Positions 31,346 through 43,080 of a DNA stretch of 64,000 bases are shown here, piece by piece. The notes beneath the pieces were generated by a model, which saw nothing but the letters and a program-made list of their open reading frames with translations, had not been told where the DNA came from and made no database searches. A program made the position numbers and the translations under genes. The stretch's first letter is position 1. Every line of letters begins with the position of its first letter. The DNA lies in contig CM049320.1 of assembly GCA_026874595.1 (NCBI GenBank), forward strand, positions 21,647,714 through 21,711,713, given 5' to 3'. Source of the DNA: Sipunculus nudus. Lineage: Eukaryota > Annelida > Sipuncula > Golfingiida > Sipunculidae.

Positions 31346-34300
31346 TAGCTCAGCTGACTGAAAGTCATCTGAGCTATAGCGATCACTCTTTGTCCGTCGT
31401 CCATCTGTCCGTCCGTTAACCAGGCACAAATCGTAACCACTGAACCTAGAACCTTGTAACTTGGGATTCAGAGAGGTCCATGAAAAATCTCCTTGGAAAC
31501 CAGAAAATAGGTCTCTGTTACCCATATCCTTCAAGCTATGGGGCCCCAAAGTACCCCCCAGAAAAGTCAAAAATTTCATACAAAAACTTCAATATCTCAT
31601 TAACTACTAGACTGATGGTCATGATTTTTGGCATACGTATTGATCATGAGATGTTCCATCACTTCCTGCAGACTGGTGGTGCCACCTGTATTTTTCGATT
31701 TTTTACAAATTTTTTTCTCTATTTTTGAGACCTTTAAAAATGTGAACATCTGTTAACAAGGCACAAATCGTAAAGCCTAGACCTAGAATCTTAATTCTTG
31801 ATACACTGAGAGGACCATGAAAAATCTCCTTGGAAACCAGAAATTAGGTCTCTGTTACCCATATCCTTCGAGCTATGGGGCCCCAAAGTACCCCCCAGAA
31901 TAGTAAAAAATTTCATCCAAAACTTCAATATCTCAATAACTACAACACTGATGGTCATGATTTTTGGCATACATATTGATCATGAGATGTTCCATAAGTT
32001 CCTGCAGACTGGTGGCGCCACCTGTATTTTTCGATTTTTTTACAATTTTTTCCTCTATTTTTGAGACGTTTATGATGCTGTCATCTGTTAACGTGGCACA
32101 AATCGTAACCGCTGGACCTAGAATCTTCATTCTCGACACACTAAGAAACCTATTAAAAGTCTCCATGAAAACCATAAATTAGATCTCTGTTACCCATATC
32201 CTTCGAGCTATGGGGCCCCAAAGTACCCCCTAGAAAAGTCAAAAGTTTCATACAAAAACTTCAATATCTCATTAACTACTTGACTGATGGTCATGATTTT
32301 TGGCATACGTATTGATCATGAGATGTTCCATCACTTCCTGCAGACTGGTGGCGCAAACTGAATTTTTCGATTTTTTACGAATTTAAAAATGTGAACAGCT
32401 GTTAACAGGGCACAAATCATAAAGACTGGACCTAGAATCTTCATTCTTGACACACTGAGAGGTCCATAAAAAGTCTCCATGGAAACCTGAAATAAGGTCT
32501 CTGTTACCCATATCCTTTGAGCTATGGGGGGCTCCCAATAACCCCCCAGAATAATGGAAAATTTGATAAAAACAAACTGCAACATCTCAATAACTACAAC
32601 ACTGATGGTCATGATTTTTGGCATACATATTGATCAAGAGGTGTTTCATCAGTACCTGCAGACTGGTGGTGCCACCTGTATTTTTTCAAATTTTCACAAT
32701 TTTTTTTTCTCTATTTTTGAGACCTTTTAGGATGTAGTTATCTGTCAACAGGGTACAAATCGTAAGGACTGGACCTAGAATCTTCATTGTTGACACACAG
32801 GGAGACCCATGATAAGTCTCCATGAACACCTGAAATTAGGTCTCTGTTACCTATATCCTTTGAGCTATGGCACTCCAAAGTACAGCTCAGAATAATGGAA
32901 AATTTGATACAAAAGCTGAAGTATCTGAACAACTAATGCAGAGATCACCATAATTGTTTTCAAGGATATTGATCATGGAGTGTTTCATCAGTTTCTGCAG
33001 ACTGGTGGCACCACCTGTATTTGTTCGGGTTTTTTTTATGAATTTTTGAGACCTTAAAAGTTATGAACATCTGTTAACAGGGCACAAATCATTAAAACTG
33101 GACCTAGAATCTTCATTCTTGACACACAGGGAGACCCATGAAAAGTCTCCATGGAAACCTGAAATTAGGTCTCTGTTACCCATATTCTTTAAGCTGTATG
33201 GCTCCAAATTACCCCCCAGAATAATGGAAAATTTGATACAAAAACTGCAGTATCTCAATAACTACAACACTGATGGTCATGATTTTTGGCATACATATTG
33301 ATCATGACCTGTTCCATCAGTTTCTGCAGACTGGTGGTGCCACCTCTATTTTTTTCAAATTTTTACGATTTTTTTTCTCTTTTTTTGATACCTTTAAAGA
33401 TGTAGTTATCTGTCAACAGGGTACAAATCTCAACAACTGGACCGAGAATCTTCATTCTTGTCATGCAAGGAGGCCTATGAAAAGTGCCTGTGGAAACTTA
33501 AAATTAGATCTCTGTTACCCATATCCTTCAAGCTATAGGACTCCGAAGTATCCCTCAGAATAATGGACAATTTGATACAAAAGCTGAAGTATCTGAACAA
33601 CTAATGGGGAGATCACCATGATTCTTTGCATGGATATTGATGTTTGTAAGTGTTTTTATTAGTTTTTGCAGACTGGTGGAGCCACCTGTATTTTTGTACC
33701 CGCCAAAACGAAGTTTTGTGGATACTATGTTTTTGACCGGGTTCCTCCCTCGTTGCCGCATTCGTTTCCAGAGAGCTCCTCTGGGACTTGATTTTATGAG
33801 CTTTCCAAGCTCATATCTCGGGAACCGTTCGACTGATCAGGAAATAAAATTTATACTAATGTAGCCCTTGGATAGCTATATAACATACACAAAAAATGGT
33901 GGCGCCACCTGTAACCATGTTTGCACAGTGTCCATCTGTTCATCTGCCTTTGGTTAAAATCACTCATATCTCTGCAGTGAATTGACTAATTCATCTGAAA
34001 TTCGGCATGCGTATACATCCTGGATAGCTTTCTTGATTTTATGACAGGTGGAGCCACCTACATTCTCATTCACGCTGATGACATCCAAGCTCATATTTCG
34101 GGAACCGTTTGACCGAACGGGCCAAAATTTTGCATGTGTATAGATCTAACATAGCTCTTTATCATATGCTAAACTGGTGGCGCCACCTGCAACCATTTTT
34201 GCACAGTGTCTGTCTGTTTGTCTGCCGTGCGATAATGTCACTCATATCTCGGCAGTGGTTTGACATATCTGCCTAAAATTTTGCAGTTTTATACATCCTG

Positions 34301-35773
34301 GATAGCTTTCTTGATTTTATGACAGGTGGCACCACCTACATTCACGTTCACGCTGATGACATCCAAGCTCATATTTCGGGAACCGTTTGACCGATCGGGC
34401 CAAAATTTTGCATGTGTATAGATCTAACATAGCTCTTTATCATATGCTAAACTGGTGGCGCCACCTGCAACCATTTTTGCACAGTGTCTGTCTGTTTGTC
34501 TGCCGTGCGATAATGTCACTCATATCTCGGCAGTGGTTTGACATATCTGCCTAAAATTTTGCAGTTTTATACATCCTGGATAGCTTTCTTGATTTTATGA
34601 CAGGTGGCACCACCTACATTCACGTTCACGCTGATGACATCCAAGCTCATATCTCAGGAACCGTTTGACCGATCGGGCCAAAATTTTGCATGTGTATAGA
34701 TCTAACATAGCTCTTTATCATACGCAAAACTGGTGGCACCACCTGCAACCATTTTTGCACAGCGTCTGTCTGTTTGTCTGCCGTGCGATAATGTCACTCA
34801 TATCTCGGCAGTGGTTTGACATATCTGCCTAAAATTTTGCAGTTTTATACATCCTGGATAGCTTTCTTGATTTTATGACACGTGGCGCCACCTTTATTCT
34901 AGTTTATGCTGCAGACATCCAAGCTCATTTCTCGGGAACAGTTTGAACGATTGGGCCAAAATTTTGCATGTGTATAGATCTCACATAGGTCTTTATCATA
35001 CACAAAACTGGAGGGGCCACCTGCAACCATTTTTGCACATTTTGCACAGCGTCTGTCTGTTTGTCTGCCGTGGCCTAAAATCACTCATTTCTCTGTAGTG
35101 GTTTGACATAACTGCCTAAAAATTTTGCAGGTTTATACATCCTGGATAGCTTTTTGATTTTATGACAGGTGGCGCCACCTTCATTCTAGTTAACGCTGCA
35201 CACATCCAAGCTAATATCTCAGGAACCATTTGACCGATTGGGCCAAAATTGTGCTTGTGTTTAGATCTCACATAGGTCTTTATCATACACAAAACTGCAA
35301 CCATTTTTGCACAGCGTCTGTCTGTTTGTCTGCCGTGGGCTAAAATCACTCATATCCATGTAGTGGTTTGACTTTTCTGCCTAAAATTTTGCATATGTAT
35401 ACAACTTGGACAGCTTTCTGGATTTGTGGTAGGTTGCACAACCTACATACACATTTAGGCTGCAGACATCCAAGCTAATATGCAACATACCTCACTCTGT
35501 TTCCCCTTGCCACTCAATCCATGCCTCACTTCACCCGTTCCACTCTGATTTTGGCAGATACACGTAGTCACTTGTCGGCTACCCGTATTCTAGTTTTTAA
35601 AGTTTGCACATTTTTTCTCTATTTTTCAGATATATAAATACAGACTAAATCTTGGCCTGTTGGTTAATCTGTTTGATGCTTCAGTTGAATGGGTATCTAC
35701 CATTCTGATGATAAAATTTCCTTTTGTGAATCTCTTCCCAGTCAGCTGAGCGTCATGACCCATGGGTCACTTG
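31346..35773 (+). mobile_element. HINE/DINE-like element with 335-bp tandem core
   Basis: 5' end TAGCTCAGCTGACT with its own hairpin (GCTCAGCTGACT gaa AGTCATCTGAGC). The 3' end carries the inverted AGTCAGCTGAGC (35740-35751), then a 14-bp perfect palindrome TGACCCATGGGTCA (35756-35769). The core has about six and a half units of about 335 bp (TGCAGACTGGTGGYGCCACC at about 31670, 32008, 32344, 32660, 32998, 33328, 33670). Inverted subterminal repeats, tandem core and 3' stem-loop are the layout of Helentron-associated elements. The family assignment is inference. Confidence 0.7.
33696..35593 (+). mobile_element. nested Helitron-like tandem-array insertion
   Basis: This 1.9-kb block interrupts a 335-bp monomer: GCCACCTGTATTTTT before it resumes as TTTTT...TTTTTTCTCTATTTTT after it. 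It has about six units of about 280 bp, each with two GGTGGCGCCACC-type palindromes at alternating ~150 and ~130 bp. It ends in a hairpin (GTAGTC/GGCTAC, 35564-35582) followed by CTAG and T, as at Helitron 3' ends. A diverged relative lies at 60170-61447. No TC start was found. Confidence 0.55.
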
Positions 35774-36403
35774 TTTATTTTCCTTTTAATACTAAGTTAT
35801 GCTATTCCAAGTATCATTTTAATTAATCAAGAATTAAACCACACTTATTAAGTTCTTATCTACTGTGTCATGCTAATTTACATACGGAAGTTATTAAGGA
35901 ACACAGACTCATTATATGAAGTGTGAAATAATGTAAAAAAAATGAATCATTCTTGACTCTAACATAAAAGCATTTTGGAAAAAAAGACAAGCCATAATTA
36001 TGGTGTAATCGATAGTTACCTTTGGTAATCGAGCGCTTGAAAGTGGCAGAAACCCGACTGACTTTCGATAAAACTCGATGATTGGCCCATCACTATGAGT
36101 AGCCATCTATGTTTTATCTGGTCATATCTTTATAGTGTATTTATTACATCATCCAATCAGAAGCTGTCAAATGAGGCTGTTTATGAATTTTACCAATGAC
36201 CTTGACCACAATAAGCAAAGCTGATATATTTAAAAACTGTAAACATATTTCTCATATTTTAAAATCGTTCTTTTTCTTATATAATGTTCTAGGTAGACAT
36301 GAAGGTATGGAACAAAAAATATGTCCTCGCACTGTGGTCAGTCACTCTTATGCTCATGCTTAAAAATATGTATAACACAGACCAGCTTATATTTGTTTCA
36401 CAA

Positions 36404-36409
36404 TTTAAT
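36404..36409 (-). terminator. candidate METTL4 polyadenylation signal
   Basis: ATTAAA on the minus strand, about 40 bases after the METTL4 stop. It is a common variant signal; assignment is by position only. Confidence 0.3.
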
Positions 36410-36447
36410 TAAACAAATCGTTCAAGGCAGAATATACTTCAGTGGTT

Positions 36448-37746
36448 TCAGCTGGATTTTGTATTTTTTACTTTCTCAAAGAAGTCAACGTGTTGATATT
36501 TTAATACCTCATTCCCCCAAGATGTCCACCCAGGGTAAAGATTCCTCGCAAACAGCTCCAGAGAGTTATCACCATTTACCAAATACGGCTTCAAAATGTC
36601 CAAAAGAGGTGGTTTCCTGGAATGAACACTGCACGGAACACTAATTATAGTTTTATTATCTGGCAGTAGAGGGCAGCATTGATTAGTGTGCCCTGTATTA
36701 CAGAGTCTGGCTAGCATGAGGGCTTCATAAGGCTTTTTGTGAGGGGAGTCTATATCATATACACACTCGCCACACCTGGTTACTTTAAGCCATAACCATT
36801 GAACATGGGACCTTGCCCCCCAAGAACGAAACAATGTTTCAGACACAAATCGCTGCTGGTGTTGTTTGTTTGTTACCCACACTGCCAGGAGGCAGCACTG
36901 TGCAGCCAGGTCTTTTACAGGAATATTCAACAGGCTCTCATCTTCTAACATGCTGTAGCTTTTCAGTCTTTTCACAGATTTGTTTTGCCATGGAGGGTCC
37001 AGTACAATCAAGTTATATCTGACATCTTCTTGTACAATTCCCTCAATGTTAGAAATATCGGACATAAAAAACCTGCTCCTTGGGGGAACCAGGTAATGGT
37101 TACCATGGCAATGTAGCATCTGTATTGAATCTGTGTAATTCCCATGCCAACTATTTGCAATTCCACAGCCACTGCTGCTACCATGACAACTTGGGTCACA
37201 CATGTTAATGAGGTCATCATCAGGTCCCGTAAGCCTTGCGGCAGTTCTTGCAGCCATGTTATTGTCTGAGTTCTCCAGAGAAGGCTTTGATCTAAAGTAC
37301 TGACACTCTCTGCCCAGCTTTCCCAACTGTTGGTGAGCTTTTATTAAAACTTGTCTTACTTGACTGTGGTAATCCATGGCTGCCTGCTCTCCTGTATTAC
37401 GAGGAAGTTTCCGTTTCCTCTTTTTCTTATTTCCAACATTTTGCTCTGATAAGCCAGTCTGGTTTTGACAGACAAGTTTCTGGAACTCGGAATCCATACG
37501 GAACGGTTGTGTGATTTCAAAGAGCTGTGGCAGACACTTATACTCTGCTTGAACCTCTAAGTGCGTTGTGTAATCATCAACAAATACATCTCCCTCAGAG
37601 ATAGTTTCATGATCAGACTCTGATAGTTGCAGTGTAGCTGGAGACTGGTCAGGTTGTGTGTTGAACCTGAGAGAGTTGTAGATGTGATCCAAAGCTTTCT
37701 GATGGTCAATAAGCCATCCTAGATCAGTCTCAACTACAACAGCCAT
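36448..37746 (-). CDS. METTL4: METTL4, MT-A70-family N6-adenine methyltransferase
   Basis: 432 residues (human METTL4 is 472) in one uninterrupted exon. METTL4 methylates N6 of adenine, with U2 snRNA (m6Am) and possibly DNA as substrates, using S-adenosylmethionine. Visible features: the N-terminal GWLIDH motif at 10-15, a basic nuclear-localisation-like cluster KKKRKRK at 107-113, the catalytic DPPW at 250-253 followed by QNKSVKR, the DSPHKKPYEALMLAR block near 333, and the C-terminal ELFARNLYPGWTSWGNEVLK. The open frame extends 62 codons further upstream, but ATG 37746 aligns with the family start and a splice acceptor (TTTGCAG, exon from 37798) lies just before it. The extension is therefore intronic. 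All catalytic-core motifs are intact, so it does not look like a dead copy. It converges with MIB2 from 12.6 kb away. Confidence 0.95.
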   Translation of the reverse strand: MAVVVETDLGWLIDHQKALDHIYNSLRFNTQPDQSPATLQLSESDHETISEGDVFVDDYTTHLEVQAEYKCLPQLFEITQPFRMDSEFQKLVCQNQTGLSEQNVGNKKKRKRKLPRNTGEQAAMDYHSQVRQVLIKAHQQLGKLGRECQYFRSKPSLENSDNNMAARTAARLTGPDDDLINMCDPSCHGSSSGCGIANSWHGNYTDSIQMLHCHGNHYLVPPRSRFFMSDISNIEGIVQEDVRYNLIVLDPPWQNKSVKRLKSYSMLEDESLLNIPVKDLAAQCCLLAVWVTNKQHQQRFVSETLFRSWGARSHVQWLWLKVTRCGECVYDIDSPHKKPYEALMLARLCNTGHTNQCCPLLPDNKTIISVPCSVHSRKPPLLDILKPYLVNGDNSLELFARNLYPGWTSWGNEVLKYQHVDFFEKVKNTKSS

Positions 37747-37798
37747 CAGGACTTGTTTGACATCAACCCTGATGTGTAACAAATAATGGTCTTCTTCT
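37747..37798 (-). other. METTL4 5' UTR, spliced
   Basis: Between the acceptor TATATATTTGCAG (minus strand, ending 37799) and the start codon. This implies at least one further 5' exon upstream, which I could not place. Confidence 0.5.
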
Positions 37799-37932
37799 CT
37801 GCAAATATATAAATTTACATTTTTATTAAATGTGAGATTAAACACACTACCATTATATACAGAGGAATAGTTGTTATAGAGAAGACTCAATAAGCACCAA
37901 GTCTTCAGTATATTCTTATGAGATTTGGTCAT

Positions 37933-39235
37933 AATTTATATTGTCACCAAGTCCCACTGGTGACAAACTACAACTAGGAACTGTCTCATAAACATCTAAG
38001 GTGATGGTCATAGCAACAAGTCTTGTTCTTCTCTAATCTATTTACATATGGTCCCATATTAAATGCTGTTAAATGCATAACAATCAGAACAAGTGATAAA
38101 TCAACCCTATGGGCTCTTTCTGTTCAAGAACTGTTAAAGAAGCAAAGTACAGGAGACCATGCATGTCGGCCAGATTGTGTCATTGCCACTGGTAGTGACA
38201 CTGCACCAGTTTGACCAGAACCTTTTTCATGTAATATGCCATGATCATTATTATGGTTTATTATTGGTTATTTGTAAAATGTAACAGACCTTCAACACCT
38301 CGCTTATGCACCACCTGCCAGCAGTGAATGACACTGAGTGTTCAGGTCAGTTATTCGGTCAAAACGATCAATTCTGCATATATTACAAATAATACATGTA
38401 AATATTTTACCTTGTCCCTAACAATGAGCCACCTATCTGAAACTCTGGCTAATACAAAATTTCATTTGACAAAACTCACAATGTTGAAAAAGAGGTCCCT
38501 AACATAGTATGCAACAGTTAAAGGGCCTAATCACCCATTTAATTAAGCATGTTGAAGTAACATGAAAAATAGTGTCTTCTCTTTGAATTTAATTAATACC
38601 TGCCAAAATACTGCCCTGAAACTGTTGGCTTGCTCCTGTAGATGAATGTTAAAAAAGGTGGGTTGGGTGCGTCAACATAAACACAGGGCCGGAGCCACAA
38701 CACTTGTCAATCAGGAGATGCCCTGACTGACTATGCCCTATTAATGTTATACATGTTCCCGTGGCTGACACATCGCATGTAGCGGTGACTCATGCCTGGG
38801 ACCCAATACACGACTTGTGCTACCATTGTCATTTTTGCCGAGGCCCCTGGACCTATTGAACAGTTCTGTTATGAAAGGTTCTCTAGTGAATTAAAATTTG
38901 GCCCATGGACCGTAATTTTCATCCAGCAGAGATATTTCAGGTCTGGGTTAGTTTGGAACACTCTTGTTTGGGATCTGTTGCGTATGCGCAAAACAGAACC
39001 TCCAGTCATGCAGCAATGTTATTGTAAACAGACACATATGGACTGTATGGATTTACACACAAAATCATATCATGGCATTAAACAGCTGTATTGGAGATAC
39101 TGTGACTTTATGCTGAATAGGTGGTAATGTGACTTTGTGCTGAAATTCAACACTAAAATTATGACCAAATTTTGACAGGGTTAATCTCTGCTCCACTTTA
39201 TATGGCAAGAGAAACCTTGGTTCAACTAAATCCCA
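37933..39235. other. no recognisable feature
   Basis: I found no conserved coding sequence or clear repeat structure here. It probably holds the METTL4 promoter and first exon, but no motif fixes them. Confidence 0.35.
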
Positions 39236-39301
39236 TGCCCATTGGTAAATTCAATCATATTTTATGGAATTCTATACCCAGTTGTGGCTCTGTTTAAACA
39301 A

Positions 39302-41727
39302 GTGACCCATGGGTCATGACGCTCAGCTGCCAAGCATGACCTGTGACATCATGGACTGAGATTCACAACTTCCAGTCAAATTTTGAAGAACCAATTTGCA
39401 AATTTGTTGAAAATTTTCTATTACAACAGAAATATATATCACCTATGTCTGGTTAAAACACAGTGAATTGATGGTCTGAGGAAAATGAATGATTGTTAAG
39501 CTAACAGGAACTATTCCAACAGCTTGCTTGAAACCTGTCAGTCTCAAAAGGAACACCACAAAGGGCAAATATAAGATCAAAATATATAGCAAAAATCATG
39601 GAAATACATGCAAGAATTATTGAGAAACAGGTGCTTCTGTATGAATTTTTATTCAATACAAGCCAACTGTACTGCACTTTTATAAATGATGGTAATATTT
39701 ATTCAGAAATATTTGACCCAATCCTTTACAAGATTACATAAATATACATCCAACTGCATTCACTTTAAGTGTTCTTGAGATAATATGATCAAAAGGAATT
39801 AAAAGATGGTTGCCTGGTGGCCATATTGGACTTCTGACAAGTCTGAAATCAGACAACAAACATACTCTAAATTGGACCAAACATTAAAGAAAAATTACTG
39901 AAACTTCACTGAAGAAAGAATTTCTAAGGTGGCTAACTGGCAGACATAATGGATTTCTGACAAGTATGACATTTGATATCCCAGATTCTCCAATAAGAGA
40001 CCAAACTTGGGGCAAATTATCCAGTAATGAATGCCCAAAATAATTCAAAAGGCATGTCTAGGCCCTCATATCAGATTTATAGATATGCAATTGTAAAAAG
40101 TGTAAGTCCAATATTTTTTATTATCTCTCTGCTTTTCAATGGGGTCAGCAGGGTAGGTAAACTGCCAAACCTGAAAGAAAAGAAATGCAGAAAGAATGAC
40201 TAAGAGTCTTGAAATAAAACAAAAAGCCATCCTAAATCAAGGTACACATCCACATATTATGAGAACAAACACTTGCTTTTATATGTGGTGATATATATTA
40301 TAATATTCAGATATCTAGGAAACTAAGTTTATTGCTAGGATTCCATAAAATAAACTGCAAAATGTTCCCATCATCTTATAAATCAGTAGCTAAACATTAA
40401 TACTATACTCTCATAGTCTTAATGCCTGGCTGGAGCATTCTGACAACAGTGTTTTTGTTATAAAGTAATGAGGTACTTATCACTGAGCCTTATCACCTAT
40501 ACAAAAGGGAATCATATGTCACCAGTGTCACTCACAATTACAGCCACACAGGGAAATGTACCAGCTGGAGTGGGATGGTTATATATACAAGAAAAAATAG
40601 AGATGGTCTATAAAATAAGTAATTGTGAACATACCTGACCTATGACCTTGGCCTTTTGCCCATATATCAACTGGATTCTTTCTAAATGATGGGCAACTAC
40701 TAACCACTTAAATCCGGTGTAATTACTTGGCAACCAATGGGTGAAAAACTTTGACCTGCAACCTTTAACCTGCTGACCAGCTAACCTCAAAATCTATAAG
40801 TTATTTATTCAAGCAATTAGACCCATAAATATGAAGTTTGAGTCAAACTGAGTGATGCATAGATGTGGCATATGTGAAAGACTGAAGGTTTAGGTTGAAC
40901 AGTTACACTTGAAACATGCTCACAAGCATTTCGAACAATTAAATATTGTGACCTTGACCTTTGACTTTTTGACCTCAACATCAATAGGCTTCTTCCCTTA
41001 TTAGTAGGTAAGCCATATATGACAGACGGAAGGTACAGATTGAAAAGTTTGCCTGAAAATGACTCCACGCAAGAAGTGGGTGCTGTGAACTTGACCATTG
41101 ACCTCAAAATCAACAGGTCTTTTCACCTGTTGGCAGAGAAGCGATATCAGTGCTGGAAGGTTTGGAATGAAAAGTCAAGCTTGAAATGTGTCAACAACCT
41201 TTTCAAAGAAGTGGATCCTGTGACCCTGACCTTTGACATTGTGACCTCAAAATCTATAGGATTCTTCTCCAACTTAGTAGGTGAGCTATATGTGAAAAAT
41301 CAAAGAATTGTGATGAAAGGGTTGGCTTAAAATGCATTCACAGGCTTTTCAAAGAAGAGGCTCCTGTGACCTTGACCTTTGACCTTTTGACCTAAAAAAA
41401 TTATGGTTCTTCCCCTGTTGGTAGGTGAGCTGTATGTGAAAGATGGAAGGTTTGGGATGAAAATTTTGTCTCAAAGAGTTATTTCTCGGGGGTGCAAACA
41501 CACCCCATAACTTCGAGAATATAGGTCGCAGTGACCTAATTTCAGGTTTGCAAGGAGATCTTTTTATAACCTCTAAGACTGCATAGGGTTCATGGCTCTA
41601 GCCCCTACGGTTACGATTTGTGCCCTGCTAACGGACGGACGGCCGGCCGGCCGGACGGACAGACGGAAGGACGACGGACAAAGACCCATCGCTATAGCCC
41701 AGCATGACTGAAAGTCAGCTGAGCTAA
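39302..41727 (-). mobile_element. HINE-like element with ~130-150-bp core, minus orientation
   Basis: Read on the minus strand it starts TTTTTTAGCTCAGCTGACTTT at 41727 and ends with CAGCTGAGC, then the palindrome TGACCCATGGGTCA (39303-39316), the same ends as the element at 31346-35773. The core differs: diverged units in about 40620-41450 each carry TGACCTTGACCTTTGACC and GTAGGTGAGCTATATGTGAA phrases. No open frame of note. Confidence 0.65.
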
Positions 41728-41733
41728 AAAAAA

Positions 41734-42174
41734 CAGAGCCACAGGTCCCTGCCTTCATTTATCTAGCAGACAGGGGCGCATGCAGTTGACAACATTGTAC
41801 CCACTTTAGGTACATGTAGCCTGTGGTTAAGCCCCGGGTGAATTGCTGGTGATTGTTTTAGGCTAGCCCTGTGCACTGCATGTGTTACATCATCACTACA
41901 AACTCACTAGCCCACCCAGCTGAAATGTGATACATGCGCCTGGCCACCTGAAACAATCCAGTCTCTTACCTTGGTAACAAGGCTGCCTGTAGGCAGTGGT
42001 CGTATGTATCCAGTTGTCTGAGTTACAGGACAATCACACCATGCACCAGTGATGATGTAACACATGCATGTACTGCTTGAAACAATCGCACAGGGGCACT
42101 GGGATTGGCACCCAACATCAGGTGAAGCCTACTCCTGTCCGCTAGATAAATGAAGGCAGGGACCTGTGGCTCTG
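41734..42174. mobile_element. MITE with 41-bp terminal inverted repeats
   Basis: 41734-41774 and 42134-42174 are reverse complements with one mismatch in 41 (CAGAGCCACAGGTCCCTGCC...). The interior has no coding sense. A clear target duplication is not visible. Related CAGAGCxACAACTGG ends occur at 39279-39293 (inverted) and 42183. Confidence 0.8.
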
Positions 42175-43010
42175 TGTTTACAACAGAGCTACAACTGGGT
42201 CTAATGGAATTCCTACCATTTGCAAAGAAGTTATGGATAAAATAAAATATGTGCTAGTTGAGTCACCCTAAGTCCAGGACTGGACTGTTCGAGGCCTATT
42301 TATGATCTGATAGTATGTGAGATGAAGCAATATAGACTATCGGGTTATTAATATGCCCGAACAGTCCAGTTCTAAATTGTCACCCTGTGCAGGAAAAGGA
42401 CTCAGAGGGGTACAAATTGCAGTGCACCTGGTGGTAACTGATTTGCTCCAGTAAATTTTTTTTGGTTTAATTATAGTTTTTCCATAGAGAGTAATAATTA
42501 TTTAAACAAAATTGTGGAATTCTTCGGCTGCTGGTAAAGCCGAAAGGGCGAGATAGTGGGGATGGTAGAGGGTTGGTTAGGAATGGCAGTGTTTACAACC
42601 GAGCCACAAATGAGTTAATCTGACATTTGTAAAAAAAACAGAAAGTTCATCCAAGGCATTTCTACTTACGCTTTCTAATTGTAACTACGCTTTTAGTTTT
42701 ACCATTTCTCATACATGTTACGTCAAAAACAAGTTGTTCTCACAGCGCTGCACTATTTCTCATAAGGACCAACAACAATGAGGTTCGCCCCAGAGGAATG
42801 GGCGATAATGGGGACGGAATAAAAGTTGGAACCAATCACACGTGTCTTTAAATGCCGTTTGAAAATTAAAAATACCTTTTTATTAATTGCTGTAACTCTA
42901 CATATTGCTCTAAAAAATAAAATGTATTTCTAAGTTTTACTTGAATGATTATCTGACTATATTGAACCTACGTTTGCAGGGGCGTCAATACAGGGGGGAT
43001 GGGGTATGCA

Positions 43011-43011
<1 letters not shown>
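42175..43011. other. no recognisable gene
   Basis: Contains isolated transposon-end-like phrases (CAGAGCTACAACTGG at 42183; GCAGGGGCG at 42977) but no coding exon or array. Confidence 0.35.

Positions 43012-43077
<66 letters not shown>
43012..43077. repeat. TA microsatellite
   Basis: About 33 uninterrupted TA units. Confidence 0.95.

Positions 43078-43080
<3 letters not shown>

Larger units (their letters stand above)
31161..36095. mobile_element. hAT-like non-autonomous transposon carrying nested arrays
   Basis: Perfect 10-bp terminal inverted repeats TAGTGATGGG / CCCATCACTA are flanked by a perfect 8-bp duplication TGAGTAGC (31153-31160 and 36096-36103). The paralogous site at 48981-48988 has TGAGTAGC once, so it is an empty site. 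8-bp duplications and TAGTGATG-type ends are hAT features. Subterminal ATCGAT/CGATTA phrases occur at both ends. No transposase is present. Most of its length is later insertions. Confidence 0.85.
30990..36315 (+). repeat. interspersed repeat copy interrupted by a hAT-like element
   Basis: The flanks 30990-31160 and 36096-36315 together match the uninterrupted copy at 48810-49310 (shared ATCATCCAATCAGAAGCTGT, TGACCTTGACC, TTTCTCATATTTT). The interruption is exactly the element at 31161-36095. Confidence 0.75.

Noticed and set aside
31316-33864. Many short open frames in both strands
   Set aside because: They recur with the 335-bp monomer and have no conserved domain.
37747-37932. 62-codon N-terminal extension of METTL4
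   Set aside because: The family start aligns with ATG 37746 and a splice acceptor interrupts the extension, so it is intronic.
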